Part shown: positions 6,945 through 15,500 of the stretch, piece after piece
Position numbering within the stretch: the first letter of the stretch is position 1
Layout: the number at the start of each line of letters is the position of its first letter
Notes under the pieces: generated by a model
What the model saw: the letters and a program-made list of their open reading frames with translations, nothing else
Told to the model about the DNA's origin: nothing
Database searches by the model: none
Translations under genes and position numbers: made by a program
Origin: Candidatus Pelagibacterales bacterium
GTDB taxonomy: Bacteria; Pseudomonadota; Alphaproteobacteria; TMED109
DNA: 24,091 nucleotides
Reading direction: 5' to 3'
Assembly (NCBI GenBank): GCA_002720535.1
Contig: PBIU01000008.1
Location: 32,305 to 56,395, forward strand

Positions 6945-8265
6945 TAAAGTAATCCGTCATTATTTTTTTTGCCTTATCTATAAAATTTTTATTAAGATCA
7001 TCTATGATTATATTGCCGAAAGAACTTACTAATAATTTTCTGGCTTCAACTTCAGGAATTCCTCTAGAACGTAAATAAAACATTTGTTCTAAACTTAAAT
7101 TTCCTATAGTCACTCCGTGTGAACACCTTACATCATCAGCTAATATCTCTAATTCTGGCTTTGAATTTACTCTAGCTTTCTTACTTAATAATAAACTTTT
7201 ACTAGACATATTTGCTAAAGTACCATCAGACCCTTTATCCACTCTAACTTTACCTTGAAATGATGCTTTTGAATTTTCATTTAAAATTATTCTAGCTTTC
7301 TGATCACTAAAAGTATTTTTTTTAGAATGCTTAACCTTTGTTAAGCCCTCTAGAAGAGAATCTTTAGAACCGAGCAACAACATATCTATTTTAGTTGATG
7401 CATTTTCCCCTAAAAGATTAATTCTATTTTCAGATCTCACCTGTCCTAATGCGCTCATAATAGAAGTGCTAGTAAATTTAGAATCCTCATGAACTGCACC
7501 ATGAATATTATTTATATGTATATTATTAGTACCACCTTTTATAAAACAATTAAATGACAGTGAGGCACCTTTGGAAACATAAATATCTGTAACATTAGAA
7601 GTAAAAACTAAATCATTAGCCGTATCATTTATTATATTCTCTAATACTTCACATTCAGAGCCTTCTTCTAAGTAAACTAATGAACGCATATGTTGCATAG
7701 TATCTTTACTATATTCTCCAATATGTAATAATTCGATAAAACCTGGTACCTTTACATTTTTTTTAATATGTATTACAGCCCCTTCTTGATGAAATGCCGT
7801 ATTAAAGGCTACGATACTTTGTGGTCTGCTATCAACAATATTTGATAGCCTTTCTTCTGCATATTTATATGCAGAACTTATTTTATCTTTTAGAAAACTA
7901 GGCTTATGTTTTATAAAATGAGTTAAAGTATTTACTTCTATTCCTTCTGGTAAATTATCATATTCTATATTTGTAAGTGTACCATTATAAAAAACTACTC
8001 TAATGACACAATTGGAGCCTCTTTTTTCTATTAACTTAGAATTAATTTCAAATTTATTATCTGAAAAAGGTGTAAAATATTTTTCTTTTAAGTTTTTATA
8101 TGAATGATTATTCCATTCTTCAACACTCTTATCCGGGAACCCATCTTTTTTAAATTGGGCAATAGCTTCTTCTCTTAGTTCCTTTAACCAAGTAATATCT
8201 AGTCCAGGAAATAGTAGTTTATTATCCTTGTAAGATTCATAGTATTTGTGCTGTAAATTTTTCAA
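6937..8265 (-). CDS. sufD: Fe-S cluster assembly scaffold subunit SufD
   Basis: A 442-residue beta-helix subunit that pairs with SufB and SufC in the SufBC2D scaffold. The C-terminal core is well conserved, with DDVRCSHGVTIGNL (C381, H383; the His corresponds to the one used for cluster assembly in E. coli SufD) and LSLEQMFYLRSRGI. The N-terminal third is divergent, as is usual in SufD. The start is a TTG at 8265, two bases after the sufC stop; no ATG or GTG lies in frame nearby, and the only purine-rich element (GGGG) is about 13 bases upstream, so expression probably depends on coupling to sufC. The 3' end overlaps sufS. Confidence 0.95.
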   Translation of the reverse strand: MKNLQHKYYESYKDNKLLFPGLDITWLKELREEAIAQFKKDGFPDKSVEEWNNHSYKNLKEKYFTPFSDNKFEINSKLIEKRGSNCVIRVVFYNGTLTNIEYDNLPEGIEVNTLTHFIKHKPSFLKDKISSAYKYAEERLSNIVDSRPQSIVAFNTAFHQEGAVIHIKKNVKVPGFIELLHIGEYSKDTMQHMRSLVYLEEGSECEVLENIINDTANDLVFTSNVTDIYVSKGASLSFNCFIKGGTNNIHINNIHGAVHEDSKFTSTSIMSALGQVRSENRINLLGENASTKIDMLLLGSKDSLLEGLTKVKHSKKNTFSDQKARIILNENSKASFQGKVRVDKGSDGTLANMSSKSLLLSKKARVNSKPELEILADDVRCSHGVTIGNLSLEQMFYLRSRGIPEVEARKLLVSSFGNIIIDDLNKNFIDKAKKIMTDYFND

Positions 8266-8267
8266 AA

Positions 8268-9023
8268 CTAATTTGCCCCAGTAATACCCTGATAACCTTT
8301 TTCTTCCAAAAGCAATGCTAAGGATTTATCACCAGTTTTTATGATTTTTCCATCTGCTAAAATATGTATAGTATCCGGTTTAAGATAATCTAGAAGTCTC
8401 TGATAGTGTGTTATAACTATTCCACTTAACTTATTATCACGTAATTTATTAACTCCTTCTGCAACAATTTTTAGAGCATCTATGTCCAAACCTGAATCAG
8501 TTTCATCTAATATAGCTAAGGTCGGAGAAAGCATAGACATTTGAAATACTTCTGCTCTTTTCTTTTCACCTCCTGAAAAACCAACATTAACTGCCCTTTG
8601 AAAAAAGTCTTCACTCATTTCTAATTCTTTAGCTTTTTGTCTAGCTAATTTTAGAAACTCCATTGCATCTAGTTCATCCTCACCTCTATTTCTTCTCTGC
8701 GCATTTAATGCTGTTCTAACAAAAGTAGATGTAGCAACGCCAGGTATCTCTACCGGATATTGGAAAGCTAAAAAAACTCCTGAAGAAGCCCTTTCTTCAG
8801 TGGACATTTTAAGTAAATCATTACCCAGATATTTTATTGTTCCATTTACAATATTATACCCTTCCTTACCAGCTAAGACGGATGCAAGTGTGGACTTACC
8901 GGACCCATTTGGGCCCATAATAGCAGCCATTTCTCCATGTTCTATTTTTAAAGATAAACCTTTGAGGATTTCTTTACTATCTACCTCAACATATAAATCT
9001 TTGATTTCTAGTGTAGTGCTCAA
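8268..9023 (-). CDS. sufC: Fe-S cluster assembly ATPase SufC
   Basis: ABC-type ATPase of 251 residues that energises the SufBCD scaffold in the cytosol. Walker A is GPNGSGKST (37-45), the Q-loop is Q88, the signature is FSGGEKKR (149-156), Walker B with the catalytic glutamate is LAILDE (169-174), and the switch histidine is H206 in VITHYQR. The start is a TTG at 9023, supported by a strong AAGAGGT five bases upstream; no ATG or GTG lies close in frame, and SufC homologues begin at this point (LEIKDLYVEV). It lies 23 bases after sufB and two before sufD. Confidence 0.96.
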   Translation of the reverse strand: MSTTLEIKDLYVEVDSKEILKGLSLKIEHGEMAAIMGPNGSGKSTLASVLAGKEGYNIVNGTIKYLGNDLLKMSTEERASSGVFLAFQYPVEIPGVATSTFVRTALNAQRRNRGEDELDAMEFLKLARQKAKELEMSEDFFQRAVNVGFSGGEKKRAEVFQMSMLSPTLAILDETDSGLDIDALKIVAEGVNKLRDNKLSGIVITHYQRLLDYLKPDTIHILADGKIIKTGDKSLALLLEEKGYQGITGAN

Positions 9024-9028
9024 TTTGT

Positions 9029-9035
9029 ACCTCTT
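9029..9035 (-). promoter_or_regulatory. Ribosome binding site that fixes the TTG start of sufC
   Basis: AAGAGGT reads on the minus strand from 9035 to 9029, five bases before the TTG at 9023. The strength and spacing make the rare TTG the believable start of sufC. Confidence 0.7.
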
Positions 9036-9046
9036 ATTATTTATAG

Positions 9047-10525
9047 TTAACCAACAGAACCTTCAAGACTCACACCTAAAAGTTTTTGAGCTTCAACTGC
9101 AAATTCCATAGGAAGTTTTTTTAAAACTTCTTTTGCAAACCCATTAACGATTAATGCTACTGCTTCTTCAGGATTTAAGCCTCTTTGCTGAACATAAAAA
9201 AGTTGTTCATCGCTTATTTTTGAAGTCGTAGCTTCATGTGCAACTTCTGCAGTAGGGTTTCTTGAATCAATATATGGAACTGTGTGTCCTCCACAATTTT
9301 TGCCTATTAATAAAGAATCACATTGTGAAAAATTCGTAGCGTTATCTGCACCAGCCTGCATTCTAACTAATCCTCTATAAGTTTGTTGCCCATGTCCTGC
9401 AGAAATACCCTTAGAAATAATGGTAGATTTAGTATTTTTGCCAATATGTATCATCTTTGTGCCAGTGTCAGCTTGTTGCTTTTTATTTGAAATAGCTACC
9501 GAATAAAATTCCCCGATTGAATTATCTCCTTGTAATAAAACAGAAGGATACTTCCAAGTAATAGATGAACCTGTTTCGACTTGCGTCCAAGAGATTTTAG
9601 AATTTACTCCTCTACATGCTCCACGTTTTGTAACAAAATTATATATACCACCTTTACCATTCTCATCTCCTGGATACCAGTTTTGAACTGTGGAATACTT
9701 TATTTCAGCATCATCAAGCGCAACTAACTCAACTACTGCAGCGTGAAGTTGATTCTCATCACGCATCGGAGCCGTACACCCTTCTAGATAGGACACATAT
9801 GAACCTTTATCAGCAATTATTAATGTTCTCTCAAATTGCCCTGTTTCCGCAGCATTAATTCTAAAATATGTACTTAAATCCATTGGACATCTTACGCCTT
9901 CAGGGATATATACAAAAGAACCATCAGAATATACTGCAGAATTTAATGCAGCATAAAAATTATCAGTTTGAGGTACTACTGATCCCAGATATTTTTTTAC
10001 TAAATCTGGATGCTTTTTTACTGCTTCTGAAATAGGACAGAATATTATACCTAATTCTGATAATTTAGACTTAAAAGTGGTAGCTACTGAAACAGAATCA
10101 AATACAGCATCTACAGCAACATTGCCGGAACCTACAATTCCAGCCAACATCTCTTGTTCTTTGATTGGAATACCTAACTTATTATAGGTACTCAAAATCT
10201 CTGGGTCTATTTCATCTAAACTTTTAGGTTTATCAGCGTCAGATTTGGGAGCCGCATAATAATATGCATCTTGAAAATCTATTTTAGGAAAATGGATATT
10301 TGCCCACTTCGGTTCTTCTGTATTCATTTTTAACCATTTTCTATATGCATCTAATCTCCATTCCAGTAGCCATAAAGGCTCATCATTCTTTTTAGAAATA
10401 AATTTTACTATATCTTCACTTAACCCCTTCGGGGCAAACTCTGTCTCAATATCTGTAACAAAGCCATATTTATAATCTTTGGTAGCTTTTTCAACTGCAC
10501 TAATTGTTTCTGTATTTGCTGCCAT
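9047..10525 (-). CDS. sufB: Fe-S cluster assembly scaffold subunit SufB
   Basis: A 492-residue scaffold subunit on which the new cluster forms with SufD. The conserved sulfur-accepting cysteine is C402 in SQCDSLLIG, and the H430-E431 pair follows in EVAHEATTS; these align with C405, H433 and E434 of E. coli SufB. Other family stretches are YIPEGVRCPMDLSTYFRIN, YLEGCTAPMRDENQLHAA and FYVQQRGL. It starts at the ATG at 10525, three bases after the stop of the Rrf2 regulator, so regulator and scaffold are translated from one message. Length is normal and no key residue is missing. Confidence 0.98.
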   Translation of the reverse strand: MAANTETISAVEKATKDYKYGFVTDIETEFAPKGLSEDIVKFISKKNDEPLWLLEWRLDAYRKWLKMNTEEPKWANIHFPKIDFQDAYYYAAPKSDADKPKSLDEIDPEILSTYNKLGIPIKEQEMLAGIVGSGNVAVDAVFDSVSVATTFKSKLSELGIIFCPISEAVKKHPDLVKKYLGSVVPQTDNFYAALNSAVYSDGSFVYIPEGVRCPMDLSTYFRINAAETGQFERTLIIADKGSYVSYLEGCTAPMRDENQLHAAVVELVALDDAEIKYSTVQNWYPGDENGKGGIYNFVTKRGACRGVNSKISWTQVETGSSITWKYPSVLLQGDNSIGEFYSVAISNKKQQADTGTKMIHIGKNTKSTIISKGISAGHGQQTYRGLVRMQAGADNATNFSQCDSLLIGKNCGGHTVPYIDSRNPTAEVAHEATTSKISDEQLFYVQQRGLNPEEAVALIVNGFAKEVLKKLPMEFAVEAQKLLGVSLEGSVG

Positions 10526-10528
10526 AAT

Positions 10529-10999
10529 TTATTCAATCCTCTTATTAATAGTAAAAGGTTTCATACTCTTCTTATACTGTAAATTACCTACAAATGGATT
10601 GGCCATTTCAGCAATACTTACAGAATTTAAAGCCTCTCTAATTGTATTATTTATTATTTGCCAATTACCTTGAGAAGGACACATAGATTCTAATTCACAA
10701 CAATGATTTTTATCTTCTTCTACACAGACAGTTAATGCTACTTGCCCATCTATAATATCTATAATATCTCCTATAGAAATATCTTCTGCTTTGATCATTA
10801 ACTTGTATCCTCCAGCTACCCCGCGAATTGAATTAGTAACGTTAGCTTTGGTTAACTTTGTTAAAATTTTACTTATAGTTGTAATTTTTAATGCAGTGAT
10901 AGTTGAAAGTTCATGTGCACTATAAACTTTATTCTCAACACTAGACATTTTACAAACCAAAAGAATAGCGTAATCTGCCATCCTAGATACTTTTATCAT
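10529..10999 (-). CDS. Rrf2-family SUF operon transcriptional regulator
   Basis: A 156-residue winged-helix Rrf2 protein, close in layout to IscR and to the SUF system regulators that head suf operons. The N-terminal helix-turn-helix spans about residues 1-65 (KVSRMADYAILLV, with the recognition part around ITTISKILTKL), the wing RGVAGGYKL follows, and the cluster-binding cysteines are C92, C100, C101 and C107 in the region TVCVEEDKNHCCELESMC. Those could ligate an Fe-S cluster, so the protein would sense cluster supply. I start it at the ATG at 10999 because homologues begin there and GGGA lies about nine bases upstream; a TTG at 11014 would add five residues. It is first in the suf operon and an IscR-type operator lies in its promoter, so autoregulation is likely. 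Confidence 0.92.
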   Translation of the reverse strand: MIKVSRMADYAILLVCKMSSVENKVYSAHELSTITALKITTISKILTKLTKANVTNSIRGVAGGYKLMIKAEDISIGDIIDIIDGQVALTVCVEEDKNHCCELESMCPSQGNWQIINNTIREALNSVSIAEMANPFVGNLQYKKSMKPFTINKRIE

Positions 11000-11043
11000 T
11001 TTAATAATTCCCAAAAAAATATTAAGATCGTTATATATAGGGA

Positions 11044-11072
11044 TATATAGTATTCTAGACTAATTTGGTCAA
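11044..11072 (-). promoter_or_regulatory. Candidate sigma70 promoter of the suf operon
   Basis: TTGACC (11072-11067, five of six to the -35 consensus), a 17-base spacer and TATATA (11049-11044, four of six to -10) are correctly spaced on the minus strand, about 45 bases before the regulator's ATG. The -35 and spacer fall inside the IscR-like operator, which explains how the regulator would block or modulate initiation. It lies just beyond the gltD stop, so suf has its own start point although gltD read-through is not excluded. Confidence 0.6.
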
Positions 11073-11076
11073 GTAT
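11052..11076 (-). promoter_or_regulatory. IscR type 1-like operator (Rrf2 binding site) upstream of suf
   Basis: The 25 bases on the minus strand read as left half ATACTTGACC, centre AAAT, right half TAGTCTAGAAT. Aligned by hand to the 25-position E. coli IscR type 1 consensus as I remember it, 22 positions agree, including both GAC/GTC cores and the outer ATA/AT. E. coli iscR has a very similar start (TTGACCAA). It covers the -35 box of the candidate suf promoter, next to a gene for an Rrf2 regulator with cysteines. This supports cluster-dependent autoregulation of the operon. Confidence 0.65.
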
Positions 11077-11079
11077 TAT

Positions 11080-12498
11080 TTATCTAGGCAGATCTGACGT
11101 GCCCATTAAATATTGATCTATCGATCTTGCTGCTTGTCTTCCTTCTCTTATAGCCCACACTACAAGAGATTGCCCTCTTCTCATATCTCCTGCAGAAAAT
11201 ATCCCTTTTACAGAAGTATGATAGTCATTAGTATTAGCATTAATATTATTTCTATTATCTAACTTAAATGAATTATCACTATTAATATTATTTAAAATTG
11301 GACCCGTAAATCCCATGGCTAATAAAGAGAGATCTGCTTTGATATTAAATTCAGTATTAGGAATAACTTTCATATTTTCATCTACACGATGGCATTTTAA
11401 TCCTTCTAATACTCCATTTTTCCCATAAAAACTATCTGTTAATACTGAAAAATCTCTAATAGCGCCTTCTGCCTGCGAACTCGATACCCTCATCTTAATT
11501 GGCCAATCTGGCCATGTCAGAGCTTTATCTTCCTTTTCTGGAGGAATAGGCATAATTTCAATCTGAGTGACACTTTTAGCTCCTTGCCTAAAGGAAGTGC
11601 CTATACAATCTGACCCTGTATCACCTCCTCCTATCACTACAACATTTTTATCTTTAGCTGTTACATTATATTTTTCGTTAAAACTCTCTCCAGAAACTCT
11701 TTTATTTTGGAAAGGAAGAAAGTCCATAGCGAACATTACTCCTTTTAATTCCCTTCCTGGGATTTTTAAATCTCTAGGCGTTTCTGCTCCACCACTCAGT
11801 AATATAGCATCAAAGTTATTTTTTAATTCATTTAAGCTGATATCTATTCCAATATTTACGTTAGTTTTTATAACTAATCCCTCATCTTCCATCTGTTTTT
11901 GCCTTCTATCAATTAAATGTTTTTCCATTTTAAAATCTGGAATACCATATCTTAATAGCCCACCTATCTTACTATTTTTTTCATAAAGTGTGACATTATG
12001 TCCAACCCTTATAAGTTGCTGAGCAGCCGCCATACCGGCAGGGCCAGACCCAATAACTGCTATTTTTTTATTTGTATTTAAATCTACAATTTGTGGTTTA
12101 ATTAAACCTTTTTTCCATGCATTATCTACAATTGCACATTCAATATTTTTAATTGTTACAGGATTATCATCTATATTTAATGTACAGGCTGCTTCACAAG
12201 GAGCAGGGCATATTCTGCCTGTAAATTCTGGAAAATTATTAGTTGAATGAAGTACTTCAATGGCCTCTTCCCATTTATTATTATAAACCAAATCATTCCA
12301 ATCTGGTATTATATTATTTACTGGGCAACCTGTATGACAATAAGGAATTCCACAATCCATACAACGTGCTCCTTGATCAGATATAACTTTTTTCTCAAGG
12401 TCTTCTGTAAACTCATTAAAATTTTTTAATCTTTCTTCTACAGGCTTATATGACTTGTCTACTCTGTCAATTTCTAAAAAACCAGTTACTTTTCCCAT
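11080..12498 (-). CDS. gltD: Glutamate synthase (NADPH) small subunit
   Basis: The 472-residue electron-entry subunit of NADPH-GOGAT, which oxidises NADPH on FAD and passes electrons through Fe-S clusters to GltB. The N-terminal cluster region has C46, C49, C54 and C58 (CMDCGIPYCHTGC) and C97, C101, C105 (RICPAPCEAAC). The FAD site is VIGSGPAGMAAAQ (148-160), the NADPH site is VIGGGDTGSDC in the middle, and the C-terminal SAGDMRRGQSLVVWAI contacts FAD. The ATG at 12498 is preceded by AGAGGT at good spacing. It follows gltB by 15 bases in the same operon and ends three bases before the suf operator. Confidence 0.97.
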   Translation of the reverse strand: MGKVTGFLEIDRVDKSYKPVEERLKNFNEFTEDLEKKVISDQGARCMDCGIPYCHTGCPVNNIIPDWNDLVYNNKWEEAIEVLHSTNNFPEFTGRICPAPCEAACTLNIDDNPVTIKNIECAIVDNAWKKGLIKPQIVDLNTNKKIAVIGSGPAGMAAAQQLIRVGHNVTLYEKNSKIGGLLRYGIPDFKMEKHLIDRRQKQMEDEGLVIKTNVNIGIDISLNELKNNFDAILLSGGAETPRDLKIPGRELKGVMFAMDFLPFQNKRVSGESFNEKYNVTAKDKNVVVIGGGDTGSDCIGTSFRQGAKSVTQIEIMPIPPEKEDKALTWPDWPIKMRVSSSQAEGAIRDFSVLTDSFYGKNGVLEGLKCHRVDENMKVIPNTEFNIKADLSLLAMGFTGPILNNINSDNSFKLDNRNNINANTNDYHTSVKGIFSAGDMRRGQSLVVWAIREGRQAARSIDQYLMGTSDLPR

Positions 12499-12513
12499 CT
12501 TTTTACCTCTATT

Positions 12514-15500
12514 TTATGCAACAATTTTATTATTATTATTTTCGTTTTGCATCAATACTTTTTTATAATCTATAGGCATAATTTTTTTAAAATATTTAAG
12601 ATTATTTCTCCAACTTTTAACAATATTTTTAGCCAAATTACTATCAGTATACTTTATATGTCTATCTATTAAAAACCTAATACGTAAATCATCATTAATT
12701 AATAGGTTATCAGAAACCTTAAAATCATTATTATATTCTGAATTATTAATATCACTCACTTCAAGATCATCTATATTTACCATTTCTGTATTTAAATAAT
12801 TGTTAATTCTATCGTTAGGATCATATATATAAGCAATTCCTCCACTCATACCTGCAGCAAAATTTCTACCAATAGAGCCTAAACACAAAACAATGCCTCC
12901 GGTCATGTATTCACAGCCATGATCGCCTACTCCTTCGATAACTGATATTGCTCCTGAGTTTCTCACACAATAACGTTCTCCTGCGATACCATTGAAATAA
13001 CACTCGCCTGATATTGCTCCATATAATACAGTATTTCCTATAACCATAGAATCTTCAGGTATAATTTTAGAATCTTTTGCCGGCCTTATTATTAATTTTC
13101 CCCCTGAAAGACCTTTTCCAACATAATCATTTGCTTCTCCATAAAGATTAAAAGTAACACCCTTTGCTAAAAATGCTCCAAATGATTGGCCAGCTGTCCC
13201 AGTAAAATTAAATTTTAATGTATCTTCTTCTAAACCAGAATGACCTTTAAGTGCTGCTATCTTACCTGACAACATAGCTCCTGTTGTCCTATCAGTATTT
13301 TTAATATTCAATTCAATTTCTTGGCTATCCTCATTCTTTAAATAATTTTCAAATAAAGGAATTAATTTTTTATCTAAAATATTGTCAATAGGGTGTACCT
13401 GTCTTTCAGAATTAAATATTGCTATATTTTTTCCAACTTCAGGTTTATAAAACAATTTTGAAAAATCTAAACTCTTTGTTTTCCAGTGGCTAATAGCATG
13501 ATTTGTATCTAACTTATCAACTCTTCCTATCATCTCATTAAATGTTTTAAATCCTAATTCAGACATTAAACTTCTTACTTCCTCAGCTACAAAGAAAAAA
13601 TAGTTAATCACATGTTCAGGAGTACCTGTAAATTTTTTTCTTAGCTCGGGATTTTGAGTTGCAATGCCAACAGGACAAGTATTAAGATGGCATTTTCTCA
13701 TCATAATACATCCTGAAGCAATCAATGGTGCTGTAGCAAAACCAAATTCATCTGCACCTAGCAGAGCTCCAATAACTACATCTCTTCCTGTTCTAAATCC
13801 GCCATCTACCTGAAGAGATGTTCTACCTCTTAAACCATTTAGTACAAGAGTTTGTTGAGTTTCGGCTAAACCAATTTCCCATGGCGAACCTGCATGTTTT
13901 ATAGATGTAAGCGGACTAGCCCCAGTACCACCTTCAAAACCAGCAATAGTTATATGATCAGCTCTAGCTTTTGCTACACCAGCAGCTACAGTTCCCACTC
14001 CTATTTCTGATACTAGTTTTACACTAATTCTAGCTTCTGGATTTACATTCTTCAGATCAAAAATTAATTGCGCTAAATCTTCTATTGAATAAATATCATG
14101 ATGTGGAGGAGGTGATATTAAACCTACCCCAGGAGTAGAATGCCTAACCTTTGCAATAATAGGATCTACTTTATGACCAGGTAATTGGCCTCCTTCTCCA
14201 GGTTTTGCTCCTTGAGATATTTTAATTTGAATATCATCTGCATTGATCAAATATTCTGCTGTTACACCAAACCTTCCGGAAGCAACTTGTTTTATTGCAG
14301 ATCTCATAGAAGTACCGTCTGCATTTATAGTAAATCTATCTACTTCTTCTCCACCTTCTCCAGTATTGGATTTCCCCCCAATTTTATTCATAGCTATTGC
14401 TAGTGTTGTATGAGCCTCCCTTGATATAGAACCAAAAGACATAGCACCAGTTGCAAACCTTTTAACAATATTATCTGCCGACTCCACTTCATTTATATCA
14501 AGTGGTTTTTTATTATATTTTAATTTAAATAAACCTCTCGGTGTCATTTTTTGCTCTGACTGTTCATTAATCATCTTAGCATAAGATTCATATTTTTCTG
14601 GAAAATTTCCTCTAACTGCATGTTGTAAATCTTTAATAGTATCTGGAGTCCAAACATGGCTTTCACCTCTAATTCTAAAAGCATAATCTCCACCTACTTC
14701 TAAATTATTCTGTAGCATTTGTTCCAAACTAAAGGCTTTTTTATGGCAATCATAAGAAGATTCTAAAATATCATTTAAAGACAAACCTTCTATCTTACTT
14801 GGAGTACCTGGAAAATATGTTTTAACAAACTTTGAAGAAAGCCCCACAGCATCAAATATTTGAGCACCATTGTAAGATTGGAATGTAGAGATACCCATTT
14901 TAGACATTACCTTTAGCATGCCTTTTCCAACAGCATTAATATAATTATCACATGCCATTTCATAAGATATCGAAAGGTTAGAAATTATATCTTTTATTGT
15001 TGAAAATGCTAAGTATGGGTTGATAGCATCAGCACCATATCCTCCTAATACACAAAAATGGTGAATTTCTCTAGCTTCACCAGTTTCTACTGCTAACCCT
15101 ACTTCTATTCTCAAACCAACTTTAACTAAGTGTTGATGCACTATACTTGTTGCAAGTAAAGCAGGAAGAGCAATTCTATTACGTGATACTTTTCTATCCG
15201 AAATTATTAAAATATTTGCTCCATCTTTTATAGCTTTTTCTGCAGAAGATTTTAATAACTCTAAAGAATTTTGCATACCACTTACGCCTTCTTGAAAATC
15301 GCACGTAGCATCTAAGACAGAAGATATATGTCCACTATTAGGAGATTTATCAATGCATTTAATTTTTGACATATCCTCATTTGTTAAAATTGGTTGATCT
15401 AATTTTAAACACTTATTATTTATAGGCTCCAAAGATAAAAGGTTTTTTCTAGGCCCCAAAATACTCATAAGACTCATAACCATCTTTTCCCTTATAGGGT

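Noticed and set aside
11000..11014. TTG start at 11014 for the Rrf2 regulator
   Set aside because: It adds five residues not seen in homologues and would place the GGGA ribosome-binding element inside the gene.
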